A stretch of 64,000 nt of DNA from Neodontobutis hainanensis (GCA_024349245.1 JALDNG010000006.1:3089501-3153500), one strand, 5' to 3'; shown: positions 14,301-27,055, counted from the stretch's first letter. The notes: generated from the letters alone by a model not told the origin. Made by a program: numbers and translations.

Positions 14301-17300
14301 TTGACTTTCTACTCTGGTTTTATGGACACACTGACCTTTTCTAAACACAACCAACAAATTAATCAAACATTCATTGTTCATGTACATAAGTGGTTTAGAT
14401 TTCTATGTGTTCATTTATAAACAACCATGACTTTGTAAAACAAAAGTCACTGTTTCTATTTACTCTTTCTCTTGTATTTGCTGATGGTGGTCAGGTGAGA
14501 ATGTCATTGTAATTGTTGCGGGAGCCAACATGCTGCTACACAGTGAGGATCTGCAGGACATGCTCCCATCCCTCAGCCGAGCTAAAGTTATGGTTTGCCA
14601 GCTGGAGATCAGTCCACAGACATCCCTAGAGGCACTACGCATGGCTCGGGACAATGGAGGTCAGTGAATAAAAGGGAGGTGACAGGTGCTCTAGTACAGC
14701 ACACAGAAACATACATAGAGATGTATGTATCTATATACATACGTCTCTATGTATATAGACGTATGTATCTATATAATGTTCATATGTAAAAGCAAATAAC
14801 ATTTGTTACCATGGTTTGAAATGACTATTTAAATAGAGGAAAAAATAATAATTTGAAATTATAAAATAAATGGACTTGTGAGACTTTATTAAACTATAAA
14901 TTTTTATAGTTATAGTATAATAAAATTTAATAATATTTTAATAATTCAAAATTATTCAAAACATTTCAACACAATAAAGCAAAAGGAAAAGTAAGACTTT
15001 TGAGCCTTTCAATAACTGGTACAAGTGGCCATTTTCCTTTGTGGCTTCATCAGATCACCTTTAGTGATAACCAGGTTACTGAGCTAATCATCTTTCACAG
15101 TATCCTATTAATAGCAGTCATGCACGTCACCCAAGACGTCTAAGGAGCCTCTCGCCCCTGTCATAAGGGCCTGCCGCTGCTAATCGCTCTCTGCAGGCTG
15201 CCAGAATGAAGGAGTCGCAGCCATAACCACGTTGCAGATGGGATACCCAGATGGCCTTGCGGAGCGCCACTCTCTCTCTGGTCCCTGAGCCCCCCTCCTC
15301 ACTTTGTGGAGAGTACCGCGGGATTAGGCTCAGCAGGCGAGAGAATATACTTGGCAATGGATGACATCGCGAAGTTGCCGCACCAGATCATTGCGTAAAT
15401 TGAGTTCTCTGGAGAGAATGGGTGTTAATGGGTTTGGCGGCAAGGATTTAATGACGCGGGGGTGAAGTGGCGCTCAAATTACGCAAATGTCACCATCAAG
15501 CCACACATACTGGAGACGCAAGCGCTCAGACACATTCTCACACAAGAGATCCTATTAAATAGACTCATTTATTAGTGAAATTATTTAAGACAATTACATG
15601 TATGCCAACAAGTACATAAATATTTATTACAATTTGTCTCTTATTCAATATTGTCAAGTTTCTCAATTAATTCTTTTAAATGAGGAAATGGAAAGAGATC
15701 TATAGTTTCACTCTATCTTTTTTCTTCCGCCCTCTCATCATCTTCCTCTACCACTTCCTTGTCTGTGTAAGAAGCTGTTTTATTTTTTATTATTTCTCAC
15801 CAGAAGCAATTAGAGCCTCTTAAAGCCTCTTCACTAACTCACTGGTGACTCATTCTTTTGTGTGTGTCAGTGTAAAACTGGGTGACAATCTGTAGCTTTC
15901 TGGCCTGGTTTTATGTGCACCTTTTGACCATAGCAACAAACTGCTGTGTTTTTGGACTTTAATAAGGCTTTTTTTGTAAAATACTTGGCTGGCCTTTGTG
16001 CACATGTGCAACCAGACTTTGAACCTTGGAGCTAAAAAACCCAGAGTCATGACACACACTCCTCTGCTAGACATGACTCAGTGCGCACGCAGCCCAGTAT
16101 TACCACATCTGTCCCAGCAGCTTTGAGCATGTGTGTGTATGGACTGTGTTTGCAATGTGTCTGTGCAAAAAACAAATCAACCTGAGAATGGCACTGGTTA
16201 ATCTGATGCGAGGTTTATATCGGACAGATTTTAGACAGGCATATCATCATTAGCTTAAGTCATATCATTAAAATATAAGCCCTGTACATTCCCTGTAAGG
16301 AAACAATATTTTAAAATACAATACCATGCAGGAAATGATCATCTCAGCTCCCAACATTTATTAAAGCTAATTAACTACATTACTCTTAAGTTTGTTGCAT
16401 GGAAAAGAGCCTTTGAGTCGTTTGCAGCTTGTACAATTGCAATAGTTTTGAAAGTTTGCTAAACTAGAAGGCAGCATAACAATATGATTACATCTGCTGA
16501 AGCTTGCTGGGTTTTGTGCATTCCAAACTCAGTCATTGCAATCATAGAAAAAAAGTAAGTAAAAATTATTTTTTTTATTTGATATGTATTGTATAATGGA
16601 TGGATATAGAGACTTAAACAATAGTTGTTGCAAATAATAATAAAAATAAAAAAAAATAAAAAGTACTTTTAACCCAAAACTTTTAATGTTGGTGATCTCA
16701 AGCTCCTGTGTTGGAAACCTAAGCTATGGAGATAGAGGTGCAGCTTGTTTGACAGAAATGTCAAGGAAGATCAGACCAGATGGAGGGCGGTCGGTGTTAC
16801 AGAGCGGAGTTATCTTGTGTGTGTCATGGCCTCGGCTCATTTGGGTATACATACAGTACAGTTTAAGTGTGTGTCGAAAAAAAAAAGAGGGAACACATTA
16901 TTTTCACGTTCGATCACAAGCCGCCCAGCATCCACCTCAAAGAGCCAGGTGGCCAAAGCCCTGTGCTAACCCACGCAGCTGCGCTCTAATGTGCCCACGC
17001 AAACACACACACACATACACTTTTGCACAACAGACTTTGATGTCACTAACACTGAACATATATTTCCCTCGCAGACGCACGTACACTGGCACAAGGCTTT
17101 ATTTTGTACACAGAGATATCAGAATTAATCGCCTCGTCAAGCTGGGCTTATCCTCACATACACAAAAAAGCATGGTATTAGATGCATTAATGCTGTGTGC
17201 TCATGAATATACATAAGACAGTTGATGCGCTACACGTACAGAGGATTACTTCTGACAAACACTCCTGCTCTCTTGTGTTCTCTCCCTCTCTTGTGCTCTT

Positions 17301-20300
17301 TAACACATAGAAATGGTCATCTCACCCACTCACTGACACACATAAAACTGTAGGGGTTATATATGTTGTGGTAATTTATTTTTATTTAATTTTTTTTCAT
17401 GCACAATTGCTGATCTGCAGGGACACAACACAAAAAGCTCTATATGATGTGGAAGCCATTTTCTGGCACCCAGCTTCTTATTCCAGCGATCCTTTCCTAA
17501 TTTAATCGTTTAAAAGGGGTCTTTATATAGAAGCTTATGCACTTGAGCTTTGCCTTCCAGATCCATCCACAGCGGTGGCCCACTAGCTTTTGTTCCTATT
17601 GAAAGTTTAATTAAGGTAATGCCAGACCTTGACAGTAAGCCTGCATCTAGAGGGAAATTACAACACAATTGTACACTATGTCTCAGAGGAGCCATGAAAA
17701 CTGTGTTACAACAAATTTTCACTTGTAAATGACGTTTGTGATCAGTAGTAAGATGAGTAATTTTGACACCATGACGGGTAAAAGGCATTTGCTTTGTTTT
17801 CTTACAGTGAAGACAATATTCAACCCAGCGCCAGCCATTCCTGACCTGCATCCAGATTTCTACAGAATCTCTGATGTGTTTTGCTGTAATGAGTCTGAGG
17901 TGATGAGTCACATAAATAACATACACATACTCAGCAGGACACACAGAAAACAAAGTTTATTACAACATTTTCATTCTTGCAATAATTGTTACACATGCCA
18001 ACACAAATTTACAACAAAGTGAAGCGGAAATAGAAACAGTCATATGCAGAGGAATTGTCTGTCATCTTGTTTCCTGTTTTAAGATGCCCATCACTTTTAA
18101 ATCCATTGTTGAGTAGCATGCAGGTTCAAATCTTTGTTTTCAAGTCAAGCAGTAAAAAGTAGAGGTTTCTGTTTTAACTCAAAGGTCATGACCACTGGGT
18201 AAAGTATCAATAGCCCTACTGTAGCCCCCAGCTACACCTGTAAAGTGTGTTATGATTAGACATGTTAGTCCACCCTTTTTACCGTAAAAAACAGTGGCAC
18301 ATGACTGCCAGGTGATGACAGATGAGTGTTGAGGGGCAGGGATAGATGGGAATCGTGGCAAAAACAACAAGGCAGATGTGCTGAGGGGTTGAGTCAGCCT
18401 TCCCGCCGGGGATAAGGTGTGGGCGCCTGGGAGCCTCTTATTGATGTGGTGCTGTTGTATCCAGGTGTGGGACATGAAAGGGAGAGTTGACGAAAGCGCA
18501 TCATGTCATTCTTTTTGGAAGGGGGTGTGGTGTTGATAAATGTATAGTTTTGTTATACATTATGCGGTATTCAGAAGTGTAAAGGGCACAAAATATGGCA
18601 CAGGCACTTAGACACTGCTGAATGTAATGTGCTAACATTGGCACATAGTTTTAACATAATTCTTGGACTTTTCTTTTCAGTGTTTTTCAGTTTTACTTTA
18701 TTCATGATAATCTAATTATTTCTCACTAGCATCTTAAACAAGGACTTAACAAAGAATTTACAGTAAAAAAAAATTCTATTGTGTATGATTCTGCTTTGTC
18801 AGAGTCTGATAATTAAGTCTACGTTAGAGCACCTTTGCTGTCTAAAAATAAAAACACTTTTTGTTTATGTATGCCACTTATTAAAACTTTAATTTTCTAC
18901 ATAAATCAGAAGGCTTATGATGCAGTATATAAGCCTACATATTGTAATACTTGTGTATGTAAGATACGCAGAAAGAAATGCACATAGACAATTTTAGACT
19001 ATGTCCTGTTTTTTTTTATTAACATCTCCTGGTGATATTTCCAAATATACACACTATTGGAATACACCTGCCTTGTTAGCACTAATAAATTCTTGGACTA
19101 GTGCACTGTTTAGGCACATACACACACACACACACACAATAATTCACCTCTCATAAGCTTGTACACAGAGGGAGGTAGATTGATTCTCTGCCCTGGTGTG
19201 AAGCTTGATGACTAACAAAACGTCTCTTTTTCTCTGCTGGCATCCGAGTGCAGTCAGGTGGCTGCGGGCTCTGAACGCACCGATACACTCGGCACAGTTT
19301 ATTTTTGAACTGTCCAAGGTCATTGTTTACGCTGACAGATCACAAGGAGCGACTAGGATCAGATCTTCAGATCCCCCATTCAGCATGGTGTCAGAGGTGT
19401 CATGACCCTCCCATGTGCGGTAATCTGGCTCATGTAGGTGTGTGTGTGTGGTCTCACTGTATCTCGCTGCGGATAACAGCGCAGGGGGGACAGTGGGGAC
19501 TTAAGGTTGACAAAGTGCAGGTACTCTTTGATCCTGGGCCCACATACTATGCCAAAGTGCTTTATTCTGAGTGGGATAGCCTTTTGATGTCCACCTGAGG
19601 ACGTTATGTGCCAAAACGGATTCACATTTTTATCGTCCACATAATCTGCGCAGGAATCCCACTGTTTTTAACAAGGAGTGAAGAATGCATCGTAGGCTTT
19701 TTATGTGCCTCTGTATGCCTATCATTTGTAAAAGAGCCTGTTTTTTGATCTGTAATTGTGGCAGAAAATTAAAGGGGAAGTCCACCCATGAAATAGAATT
19801 CCCATGACAGTATGTTTAATCTTATTTAGATCACAAGAAACACACTCGAAATAACTTTATTTATGATGATCACATCAGACAATTTTAACATTTTGATAAA
19901 ATATCTTTCCCTTTATTTTTAATGTATTTCTGGAAATTATATTTTTTGGAATACTTACGGAACAAACTTAAACTTAAAATTTAAAAAAAGTAAAAAAAAA
20001 ATGCAAAATTGAGAAAACAGTAAGTATTAATGATATTTAATAAATATAAATAATAAAAGTATCTTGTTACCTAAAATAAAAATAATTCCATTCTTATATT
20101 TTTGCATTTGTTTCCTTGACATTTTGCTAAGCTCAGCTTCAGGAGGCTGTCGGCTTTGTCATAGTTTAATCATACTGGCGTTCTCTTTGTGAATCTCTAG
20201 ACGAATCCAGCAAATCCTCAACAGACTGTATGTGTTTTATGAGTCTGCTTTAGCACTGTCACTGTGTAATTAAGAGGTGACTCATACAAGAACTACTAAT

Positions 20301-23300
20301 ACAAAACAGGCAGTCTCAAGAAGGCAATAATAAAACTACTAATTATGGATCTTGGGCCTAACAGTTACAAGAATTGCATTATAGCAACAAAACAAAACAT
20401 CTTCTTTGATAGCTTTCAATTGTGCAAATAGTGTTTTTTGCCTTGAGGAATTTCCAAATTTCAGCTATTTATTTATCCCACACCAGTGCTGGTTTTGCTT
20501 TATTTAATTTAAATTCTTAACCTCAAATTAAATTGGCTCCCTGACTGTTGATAGTTTGTCATTATTATCTATCTATCATGCTTTCCTAAATCCTTTCCCC
20601 GGTGTTTAATATTTCTGTTTAGGCCGAGCTGCTAACTGGCCTCTCTGTTGCTAGTGTGGACGAGGCACATCGAGCTGGACAGCAGCTGCTAAGTCGAGGC
20701 TGTGGGTCCGTCATTGTCACTTTAGGACCCCTAGGTTGTGTGGTGCTGCAGACACAAGGGTCCATCTTCAAACACATCCCAACTGCAGCAGTAACAGCAG
20801 TGGACACTACGGTAAGGATCAGACATTATCGTACATGCATCACACATTGTAATCAGGCAGTGAGCTAAAAAAAAAAGAGTAAAAGTATTATAAATATTTT
20901 ATTTTATATATTTAATAATATTGTACCATGGTCTCATTGAAATAAAATTATCCAAGTATTTTTTTCGGTATTGATTTAGGGAACTGTTCAATAGTCTTGG
21001 TTAGTCTGTGTTAATTGTTGAGATTAAAACAAACACACTATTCTTGTCATGATATTTATATATGTAAATGTATTTTACAGTTTGTTTTAATCTCCAGTTT
21101 TATGCACACTGTAAAAATTAGAACACATTTTCATTTTAAAAAGATGTTTTTGGTCAGTTGTTGATTTTAATTTCCCTTTCCTTGTATTATTGTTTTCTGT
21201 TACTTGCAGGTTCTAACATTGTTGTATGTGTATTTTATTCAATTGGTTGATTTGTAACATGAGGTTAACCACTTTTTTACAGTTTATTACATTTTTATTT
21301 CCTTGATGAAAATTCATTCACCATAAAAGGTAAAACACTTTCACTGGAGCATAATATGCAATGCTTTCCATTCTTTAACCCACTATTGATTTGTTGATGT
21401 CTTGTAAAATAATACATTCCTGCACAGTAGTTTTTCTTAGTCCTGGGTTGGTTGCTCAAGTGGAACAGTTTAAGATCACCGGTGCATGACTGACCAGTCT
21501 TCATGACTGTAGTCTGTAAAAGAGAATAGCAAGGCTTGACTCATTTCACACCGGGCTCTGAGGCTTGTTGTCGTCACATTTGCCTCGGTTAAATGTTTGC
21601 ATTTCCTGTCTCTGAGGCTTTTGTGGGCCTTGTGTTTTACCGAGCATATACGTCACTGCGCAGAGGTGATAATCACATCTATGGCCTCAGCACGTTTGAT
21701 TGTTGCTTTAATTGTTTGTGTAATGGAGTATTTTGCTAACTAGTTCCCCTGGGGGACTTTTATTATGTTGTAATTCCCAAATGCTGTTGATTATGTCTTT
21801 ATAGTAAACCATGACTTAAACTGTTCCAACATAACACCCACATCAGACATTGTTGAAAAATAAATGATTAGCCTATAAAAACCGTTAGGTGTTAGGTTTA
21901 ACTTTATCTACTTCTCCCTGGTCACTTTCCAGAACAAAGGACTCACTTACTTGAATGCTATCTGACCTAAACCACAGTATGAAACAGACACACATAGCTG
22001 CCTATTACTGTCTCTCTTCTTCCCAAAAGCCCTTACCCCCCTACACCTCTCCTTGTGCCATGACTCACTGTTATGGTACATCAGTCAGCAGAAAGCAGTG
22101 CAGAGTTTTTGTGGCCAGGCCTGCTGCATGTCCCCAATGCTCCAATAAACACACACACCATCTACCCACCCCTTCTTTTCTTTGATGGGCTCATAAATCC
22201 AAGAGTGTTTAACTCTTTTGGACATCATAATCCCTCTTCCAGTAAGGCCTTTTTTAAGACATTATTCACCTCTGTGAGGTCATTCTACTTTATGATCACC
22301 CTGCTTGTTGTTATTTTTTTCTGAAATGCGCAATGTATAACACTGGTCTTGCTAAGACATTCATGTAACAGTTCCAGCTCTACTAGTACAGGAACACAGT
22401 TTTTTACTTCTGTATTCAACTTCATCAGTAGCAACACAATGAGTAACTTGCGGTTTCTCACTGTTGGCTACAATTGAGCCTCGTACCAGGGATGACCTGC
22501 AGCTGAAAGCATTTCTATTAGCCTACCAGTAAAAGCATTTGGTCACTTTGTTCAAATGTTCACAGATGGAATACTTTCTTTGAGATTGCTTTATCTGCTG
22601 ATGAAGGGAATACTAAGAGCTAAATCATGTGGACTCCTTTTGTCAACAACTCCTTTGCTGCAAAAAACTGTTTATATAACACTTTTTACATGGCATGAGA
22701 CATGTGGGCTGATTCAGGACTGAGAATTTGGGAGAATTACAAAGCACATCCACTACACATCTTCTTTGTAGCTCCTTCATTGCGCCCCTAATGTGTGTCT
22801 TTCTTTTGTCTTAAATTGACTACAGGCTTTCTTAGTGGAGATCACAGACTTTTCAGAGCAGTATGTGGACACTCAGACAAAGCTTAAATACACACAAATA
22901 CACACACATATTTTAGCCCCAGCAAGACTTGGGTGGCCATGGTTTCCACTGTTCCGGGAGGTCTATAGTCTAGGTGAAATGTAGAGATTGCTGTGTAAAC
23001 CAGACATTACTGGACTACACAGTGGGTCCTGGACCTTCAAATTGTTCTCACATGACTGGACACTTAGAAGAACCCAATTTCTTTGTTCCTTCCTGGAAGC
23101 CCAAGGTAAACGAATACAGCCGTCCAAAGCAAGAGATGTAAAATCTGTTTTTAGAAGTACGTACGCATACAATATATTCAAGTTGAGGTAAATGTTGTCA
23201 CTTTAATCATTACTTAGTAACAAAGTGACAAAGATTGTGTAGTAACTTTTTTAAGTACACAATTTAGAACTGCAAAAAAAACTCTGCTCAGACAGACTAA

Positions 23301-26300
23301 TCCTATAAGTCTTTATGCAATTGCTTCAACCCCTGACTTTCAACCTTGAACTCAGCCAAGCTACAAGTTATATGATAAGCACCGTTTTTAAACCATAGGA
23401 ATGTCACATTCAATGCAAATCATTTTTTTATTAGTTTAAAATATATTTTTTGGGGGGAGGGTAAACAAAAAGTACAGTTTAATGAAGGTTCCCAGAATAA
23501 ATGTATCAAAGACTACCCATCTAAAAGGTAAGATTAGTGCCCAATAAGAAAAATGCCACATCACCACTTTTAATGGATTGCATGTGTTGCTTTTTGGCCA
23601 CATGTGCTTGCTCTGTGCTGCTAACTTGCATCATCATCAGTGATCAGTGTTAAACACTGAAAGAGGAAAAGCACTGGGGATGGTGATGCAAGGCTTAAAT
23701 TGGTCTTAATTAAATGTTTTTTTGATCTCTGAACTGTCGTCCCCGGCTTCTAGCGAGTCTTACTGGAAGCTTCCGAATGTGGAAGCCACTGTGAGTCACG
23801 GCTGGCCCTTCAGTCAGTTTTTGCTCTCCCTGGGGTGTCTTTCATTGACAAAAGCTGTAGACTTCAGGAACTAACGGCATGCAGCTCCATCTGTCATAGC
23901 AGAGTGGGATTCAAGAGCGCTCAAAGCGTACAATCACAGATTCTTGAAAGGCTTGGTGGGTGCAGCCAGTTCAGCAGCATTAAAGATGCTGTATATGATC
24001 AAAACTGGTATAATCCTGTAAGCTCTGGATTTACTGTATGTTTTGTCATATTAGCCCTATCATTTACAGCTCTGCAATTAAAAAATATCACACCATTGTT
24101 GTCCTTGTAATTTTTCATTGGATGAAGTGAGTTTGCTTTGCTTTGTCTGGAATTGTGTAAATCCCAAAAGTTTCTGATAGAAGCTAAAAGGATTGCATTC
24201 TTAATTTGAGTGACTATTGGTTGGTTGTTTAAGATTTAAGGTCAAATACAGTAATGTGGCCTAGTTTACCTTTTAAGTTGTAATGAAGTAATGAAATGCA
24301 ATAGTAGGCTTTTGGTGTCCTCCACACTTGACCCGCTGTCAAACTGCAGCAAACTTCTGGAACCCTACTTAGTTCATTTGGCAAGTTTCTCAAGTGCCAC
24401 CGCAATTTTTAATCATCAGCTTGAGTACCAAAAGGGGCAGGCAGAGTAATGGCACAGAGGTCAAGACACAGCGAACAGGCCAACCAGCAAGAGCATCACA
24501 GCTCATCTGCAGCAAGCACTTATGTCATTTGACTGACAGGCCTCCAGATCTAACCTTCATCAAAGTGTGTCGAGGGCAGCGGCAGTGCGGCTGAAGGGGG
24601 TAGTGCTTGTCAGCCTCAGTAAGACTCAGTCACTCCACCTAGGATCGTCACATGCCAGTCTCAAATAAAAGAGGGTTGTATCTTGTAAAAAAAAATCATG
24701 GGGACAAAGATTTATGTGGTTAGTGTAAAGGTATAGAAAGTGCAAGTGTAGATGTTTTTTTACTTTTTTTTTTATTTAAGTCTTAAGTCTTTAAGTCTAG
24801 TATTAAATTAACTCAGATCTGGTACTTATTTGAGACATAAAGTGGTAGAGCGGTTGTCCCTCAATCAGAAGGTTGGCGGTTCGATTCCCGCTCTTCCCAC
24901 AGTTCATACTGTTGTTGTGTCTTTGGGCAAGACACTTAACCCACCTTGGCTCCAGTGGTGTTCCAGCTGTAACACTGGTGAACTGAAGCCTAATGTAAGT
25001 CGTTTTAGATAAAAGCGTCTGCTAAATGAATAAATGTAAAAAATAAAAATAAAAATTATAAATGTAAATAAGATGATGTTTATGAGTTGCTAATACTTTC
25101 TATGTTTAGCTTTCAAACTGACCTTAATATTGTGCTTTTAGTGTGTGGTTTGGTCATTACTTAAGCATTAAGTCACACTCAAGTGGTGGTATCATCCCTT
25201 TAACCACAGTGAGAACATGGAGATGTGCCAGAACCAAAATAGTGAGACAGCCTCAGTGCAGCCGTAATTTTAAATTCTCACTGTACTGTATTTTAGGGTC
25301 AACCCAGGCCAGCTACCAGACAGGAGACACAAACGCACCTTGGACTGAAGCATGGAAATCCAGCAGGCCTGTAAAAGGGTTTTGCTCTGATCTCACTCTT
25401 TCCAGCTTCTCCCCAGCCCAAGAGCCACACAAGTGGCATGTAACAGAATGAGGGAGGAGCTGACAAATCCTCCTCATAAATGTCAAATCAGAATAGGTCA
25501 CATGCTCGTGTCCATTACACAGTCAACAAACATAAAGTTAAACAGATGCATTTTCACAGATTACTTTAGGTATAGGTAATAAAGGAGCACTCTTGTCCTT
25601 CTGTCCTGTATCGAGGCATGCCCCTTTCATGCCCCACCAGGGTTAGGGTCTGTTTTTTTGCCCTATGTTGCTGAATCATTCGCTTAGCCGTCAGCTCCTT
25701 GATTGGCAAGGGGTTACTTTGAGATTGTAGGGGGATGCTTACAGAAGTGTTTGTTCAGAGCAGAAAGAGAGCAATGAACTCTTTTGAGAGCCAAAGTGAT
25801 GAGTAATGGTGCGGGCTTGTGAGAACCAGCGTCAGGGGCCCATTTGTGGTTAAACATGAGCGTGTCACCACATACCATTGTGTCTTTTCCCATCAGTGGA
25901 TCCCCCCACTCCGCATCCCGTCTCAACCAAACCCCCCCAGGGTGCAGACAGCACATTCCGTTTGTATCAACAGATTAAGAGCGAAAGGAATGATTTATTA
26001 GTGCAGATCACTAAAACCAGAACTACTGACATTAAAGGTTGTTGACAACTCATTCATGTTTCCTGCTCAGATGACTCTAAAAGCACTTAGGTAAGCCATG
26101 TTTACTAGGGCCAACTTCATGTCAAACTAATGCTTTTTTCCCTGGCAACAATAACCATATATGTTCCATAATATGTAGGTGTGTACAAATTCCCTCGCTG
26201 TACCAACTGGTAAGCTCCCAGACACTAAGCAGCGTTACTGAAATGCCTACTCACTAATGTCATAGCACCCCCTACTGTATGGTGAATAATCAGTTATATC

Positions 26301-26545
26301 GTCCAAGAGAATTTAAATGATTGACAACTTTTTTAGAATTAACCTATTTTTTTTTTTTAATTTCTTTTCAGGGTGCTGGTGACAGCTTTATTGGAGCACT
26401 TGCATTTTACATGGCTTATTATCCAACAATGACTTTGGAGGAAATGGCGAAGAGAGCCAACAAAATAGCAGCAGTGAGTGTGCAGGCTATGGGCACACAA
26501 ACATCTTTTCCTTTTAAGAAAGACCTGCCGGCTGAACTTTTTTGA
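8347..26545 (+). CDS. rbks: Ribokinase, complete, 8 coding exons
   Basis: Coding exons are 8347-8405, 12522-12654, 13626-13689, 14091-14153, 14495-14659, 17808-17899, 20623-20811 and 26372-26545 (stop). All have GT-AG borders and consistent phases, and join to 312 residues against about 322 in human. The product is a PfkB-family sugar kinase that phosphorylates D-ribose at O5 with ATP, feeding nucleotide synthesis and the pentose phosphate pathway. Visible motifs are VVGSCMTDLV (about residues 10-19), the first PfkB signature FIGFGGKGANQC (38-49), the metal/phosphate motif NESE (189-192), and the second signature DTTGAGDSFIGAL (253-265), in which Asp259 is the expected catalytic base. The DTT/GAGD junction falls exactly on the intron 7 splice. 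The N-terminus is about 10 residues shorter than human. The ATG at 8347 is 3 nt after an acceptor-like CAG, so an upstream first exon could add 5'UTR or residues. Introns 1, 5, 6 and 7 are 2.7-5.6 kb and contain candidate regulatory islands. Confidence 0.96.
9893..9907 (-). promoter_or_regulatory. CTCF-like motif
   Basis: The minus strand reads GGCAGTAGGGGGCAC, a close match to the core CTCF consensus. Only sequence resemblance supports it. Confidence 0.3.
10023..10209. repeat. Imperfect foldback / hairpin element in rbks intron 1
   Basis: The inner arms 10106-10121 (GTTTTGACTGCTAACT) and 10138-10153 (AGTTAGCAGTCGAAAC) are reverse complements with one mismatch and a 16-nt loop. Further out, GTTAACTT pairs with AAGTTAAC, AGACTT (10056-) with AAGTCT (-10180), and an AT-rich segment with its complement, so symmetry continues to about 10023 and 10209. 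This suggests a degenerate foldback MITE or an intronic hairpin. I found no clear target-site duplication. Confidence 0.5.
12181..12234. repeat. Exact 27-bp tandem duplication
   Basis: Positions 12181-12207 and 12208-12234 are identical 27-mers beginning TTATTTTATTCACAAACTAG. This is a simple, recent-looking local duplication about 290 bp upstream of rbks exon 2. Confidence 0.9.
12960..13560. promoter_or_regulatory. Candidate conserved element in rbks intron 2
   Basis: About 600 bp fills most of the intron between rbks exons 2 and 3 and is far more GC-balanced and complex than its flanks, including several CpGs. Its open frames have no splice signals or protein resemblance. The call is by composition only, so an old repeat fragment remains possible. 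Confidence 0.25.
14735..14768. repeat. Perfect 12-bp inverted repeat in AT-rich DNA
   Basis: ATACATACGTCT (14735-14746) and AGACGTATGTAT (14757-14768) are exact reverse complements with a 10-nt loop. They sit in a longer TA/GTAT-rich, partly palindromic tract (about 14710-14775) just after rbks exon 5. It is probably a decayed microsatellite. Confidence 0.7.
15125..15540. promoter_or_regulatory. Candidate conserved element in rbks intron 5
   Basis: About 415 bp of high-complexity, GC-balanced, CpG-containing sequence is bounded on both sides by very AT-rich DNA (14820-15060 and 15545-15720). It contains ATTACGCAAAT, which resembles a POU/C-EBP-type site, at about 15479-15489. No coding frame has splice borders. 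The abrupt change in texture is typical of teleost enhancers, but there is no alignment to confirm it. Confidence 0.35.
16690..17220. promoter_or_regulatory. Second candidate element in rbks intron 5
   Basis: This is another high-complexity block in the same intron, between AT-rich stretches. It holds an open plus frame of about 176 codons, but that frame reads through low-complexity CA-rich DNA, has no splice borders and resembles no protein. A regulatory reading is more likely than a coding one. Confidence 0.25.
18290..18490. promoter_or_regulatory. Candidate element in rbks intron 6
   Basis: About 200 bp of GC-balanced sequence includes an AP-1-like TGAGTCA (18390-18396) and a GATAAGG GATA-type site (18411-18417). 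The rest of the intron is mostly AT-rich. Support is motif and composition only. Confidence 0.25.
19190..19480. promoter_or_regulatory. Second candidate element in rbks intron 6
   Basis: About 290 bp of complex, CpG-containing sequence follows a short CA repeat (about 19119-19138). No splice-bounded coding frame was found. From 19760 to 20580 the intron is AT-rich with nothing recognisable. Confidence 0.25.
23625..23692. other. Intronic hairpin, pre-miRNA-sized
   Basis: CTTGCATCATCATC (23625-23638) pairs with GATGGTGATGCAAG (23679-23692); the single mismatch would be a G-U pair if the plus strand is transcribed. Inside this, AGTG pairs with CACT after a small bulge, and CAGTGTT-A-AACACTG forms a nested perfect stem. 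The whole is 68 nt, within the pre-miRNA size range, in rbks sense orientation. No known miRNA seed was recognised. Confidence 0.4.
24836..25045 (+). mobile_element. tRNA-derived SINE (V-SINE/HE1-like)
   Basis: The 5' head is tRNA-like, with an A-box-like GTGGTAGAGCGG and a B-box-like GGTTCGATTCC. The body follows (GGGCAAGACACTTAACCC). The 3' tail, ending in AAAAGCGTCTGCTAAATGAA then an A-rich stretch, is characteristic of V-SINEs found widely in fishes. The copy is nearly full length. A related minus-strand copy is at about 59018-59150. Confidence 0.8.
26264..26279 (-). promoter_or_regulatory. CTCF-like motif near rbks last exon
   Basis: The minus strand reads TACAGTAGGGGGTGCT, similar to the CTCF core. 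It lies about 90 bp upstream of the final rbks exon. Only resemblance supports it. Confidence 0.2.
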
Positions 26546-26655
26546 GAGCTTAAAGTCAAGTGGATATGATAAAGAGCTGTCTCACAAATTACTTTCCAAT
26601 TCAATTTCTATAAGTTTTGTAACAGTTTACATTAATAATTATTGGTTGTAAAAAT

Positions 26656-26661
26656 AATAAA
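26656..26661 (+). terminator. rbks polyadenylation signal
   Basis: AATAAA lies 110 nt after the rbks stop codon and is followed by T-rich sequence. It is the only canonical signal seen close downstream. Confidence 0.7.
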
Positions 26662-26688
26662 AAAGTTTTACCCATTTTTTAAAAATGT

Positions 26689-26694
26689 TTTATT
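26689..26694 (-). terminator. mrpl33 polyadenylation signal
   Basis: AATAAA on the minus strand lies about 360 nt after the mrpl33 stop. It is only about 30 bp from the rbks signal on the other strand, so the two transcripts probably end within, or overlapping, the same few dozen bases. Confidence 0.6.
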
Positions 26695-27055
26695 TTTTAT
26701 CAATCAAAAGTACAACAATAATTAAATTCAGTGACACTGTACACATCAATGGAACTACCATCCTCAGAATTCTGACAATGAAGAGCCATAGTAAGAAACA
26801 GATAATGGGTCAAATAAACAACATTATACACAACTTGACCATTTAGGTTGTAAAACCATCAACTGGTTTTAGACAGACTCTTGAAGACAGATCATTGGAC
26901 TCCTCTGTCAGCCAATCAGAGATGTCAGTTAACTCATACAATCCATAGACTTTAATTATGCATAATACACTATGTAATTGTTTTTTACTTAGTGCACAAT
27001 GAACAAGGATCAAAGCTTATGTTCTTTTGCTCTCCATGAATTTTTCAATGCAGCC

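Larger units (their letters stand above)
20812..26371. other. rbks intron 7 contents
   Basis: This is the largest rbks intron (5.6 kb). It contains complex patches at about 21540-21690, 23730-24010, 24370-24600 and 25270-25990, a hairpin at 23625-23692, a tRNA-derived SINE at about 24836-25045 and a CTCF-like site at 26264-26279. No additional rbks exon is expected, because exon 7 and exon 8 already join at the conserved DTTGAGD motif. Confidence 0.6.

Noticed and set aside
16686..17216. 176-residue plus-strand frame in rbks intron 5
   Set aside because: It has low-complexity composition, no splice borders and no resemblance to a protein.
24836..24900. Possible functional tRNA gene
   Set aside because: The A- and B-box-like region is the head of a SINE with body and tail attached, and it does not fold into a complete cloverleaf.
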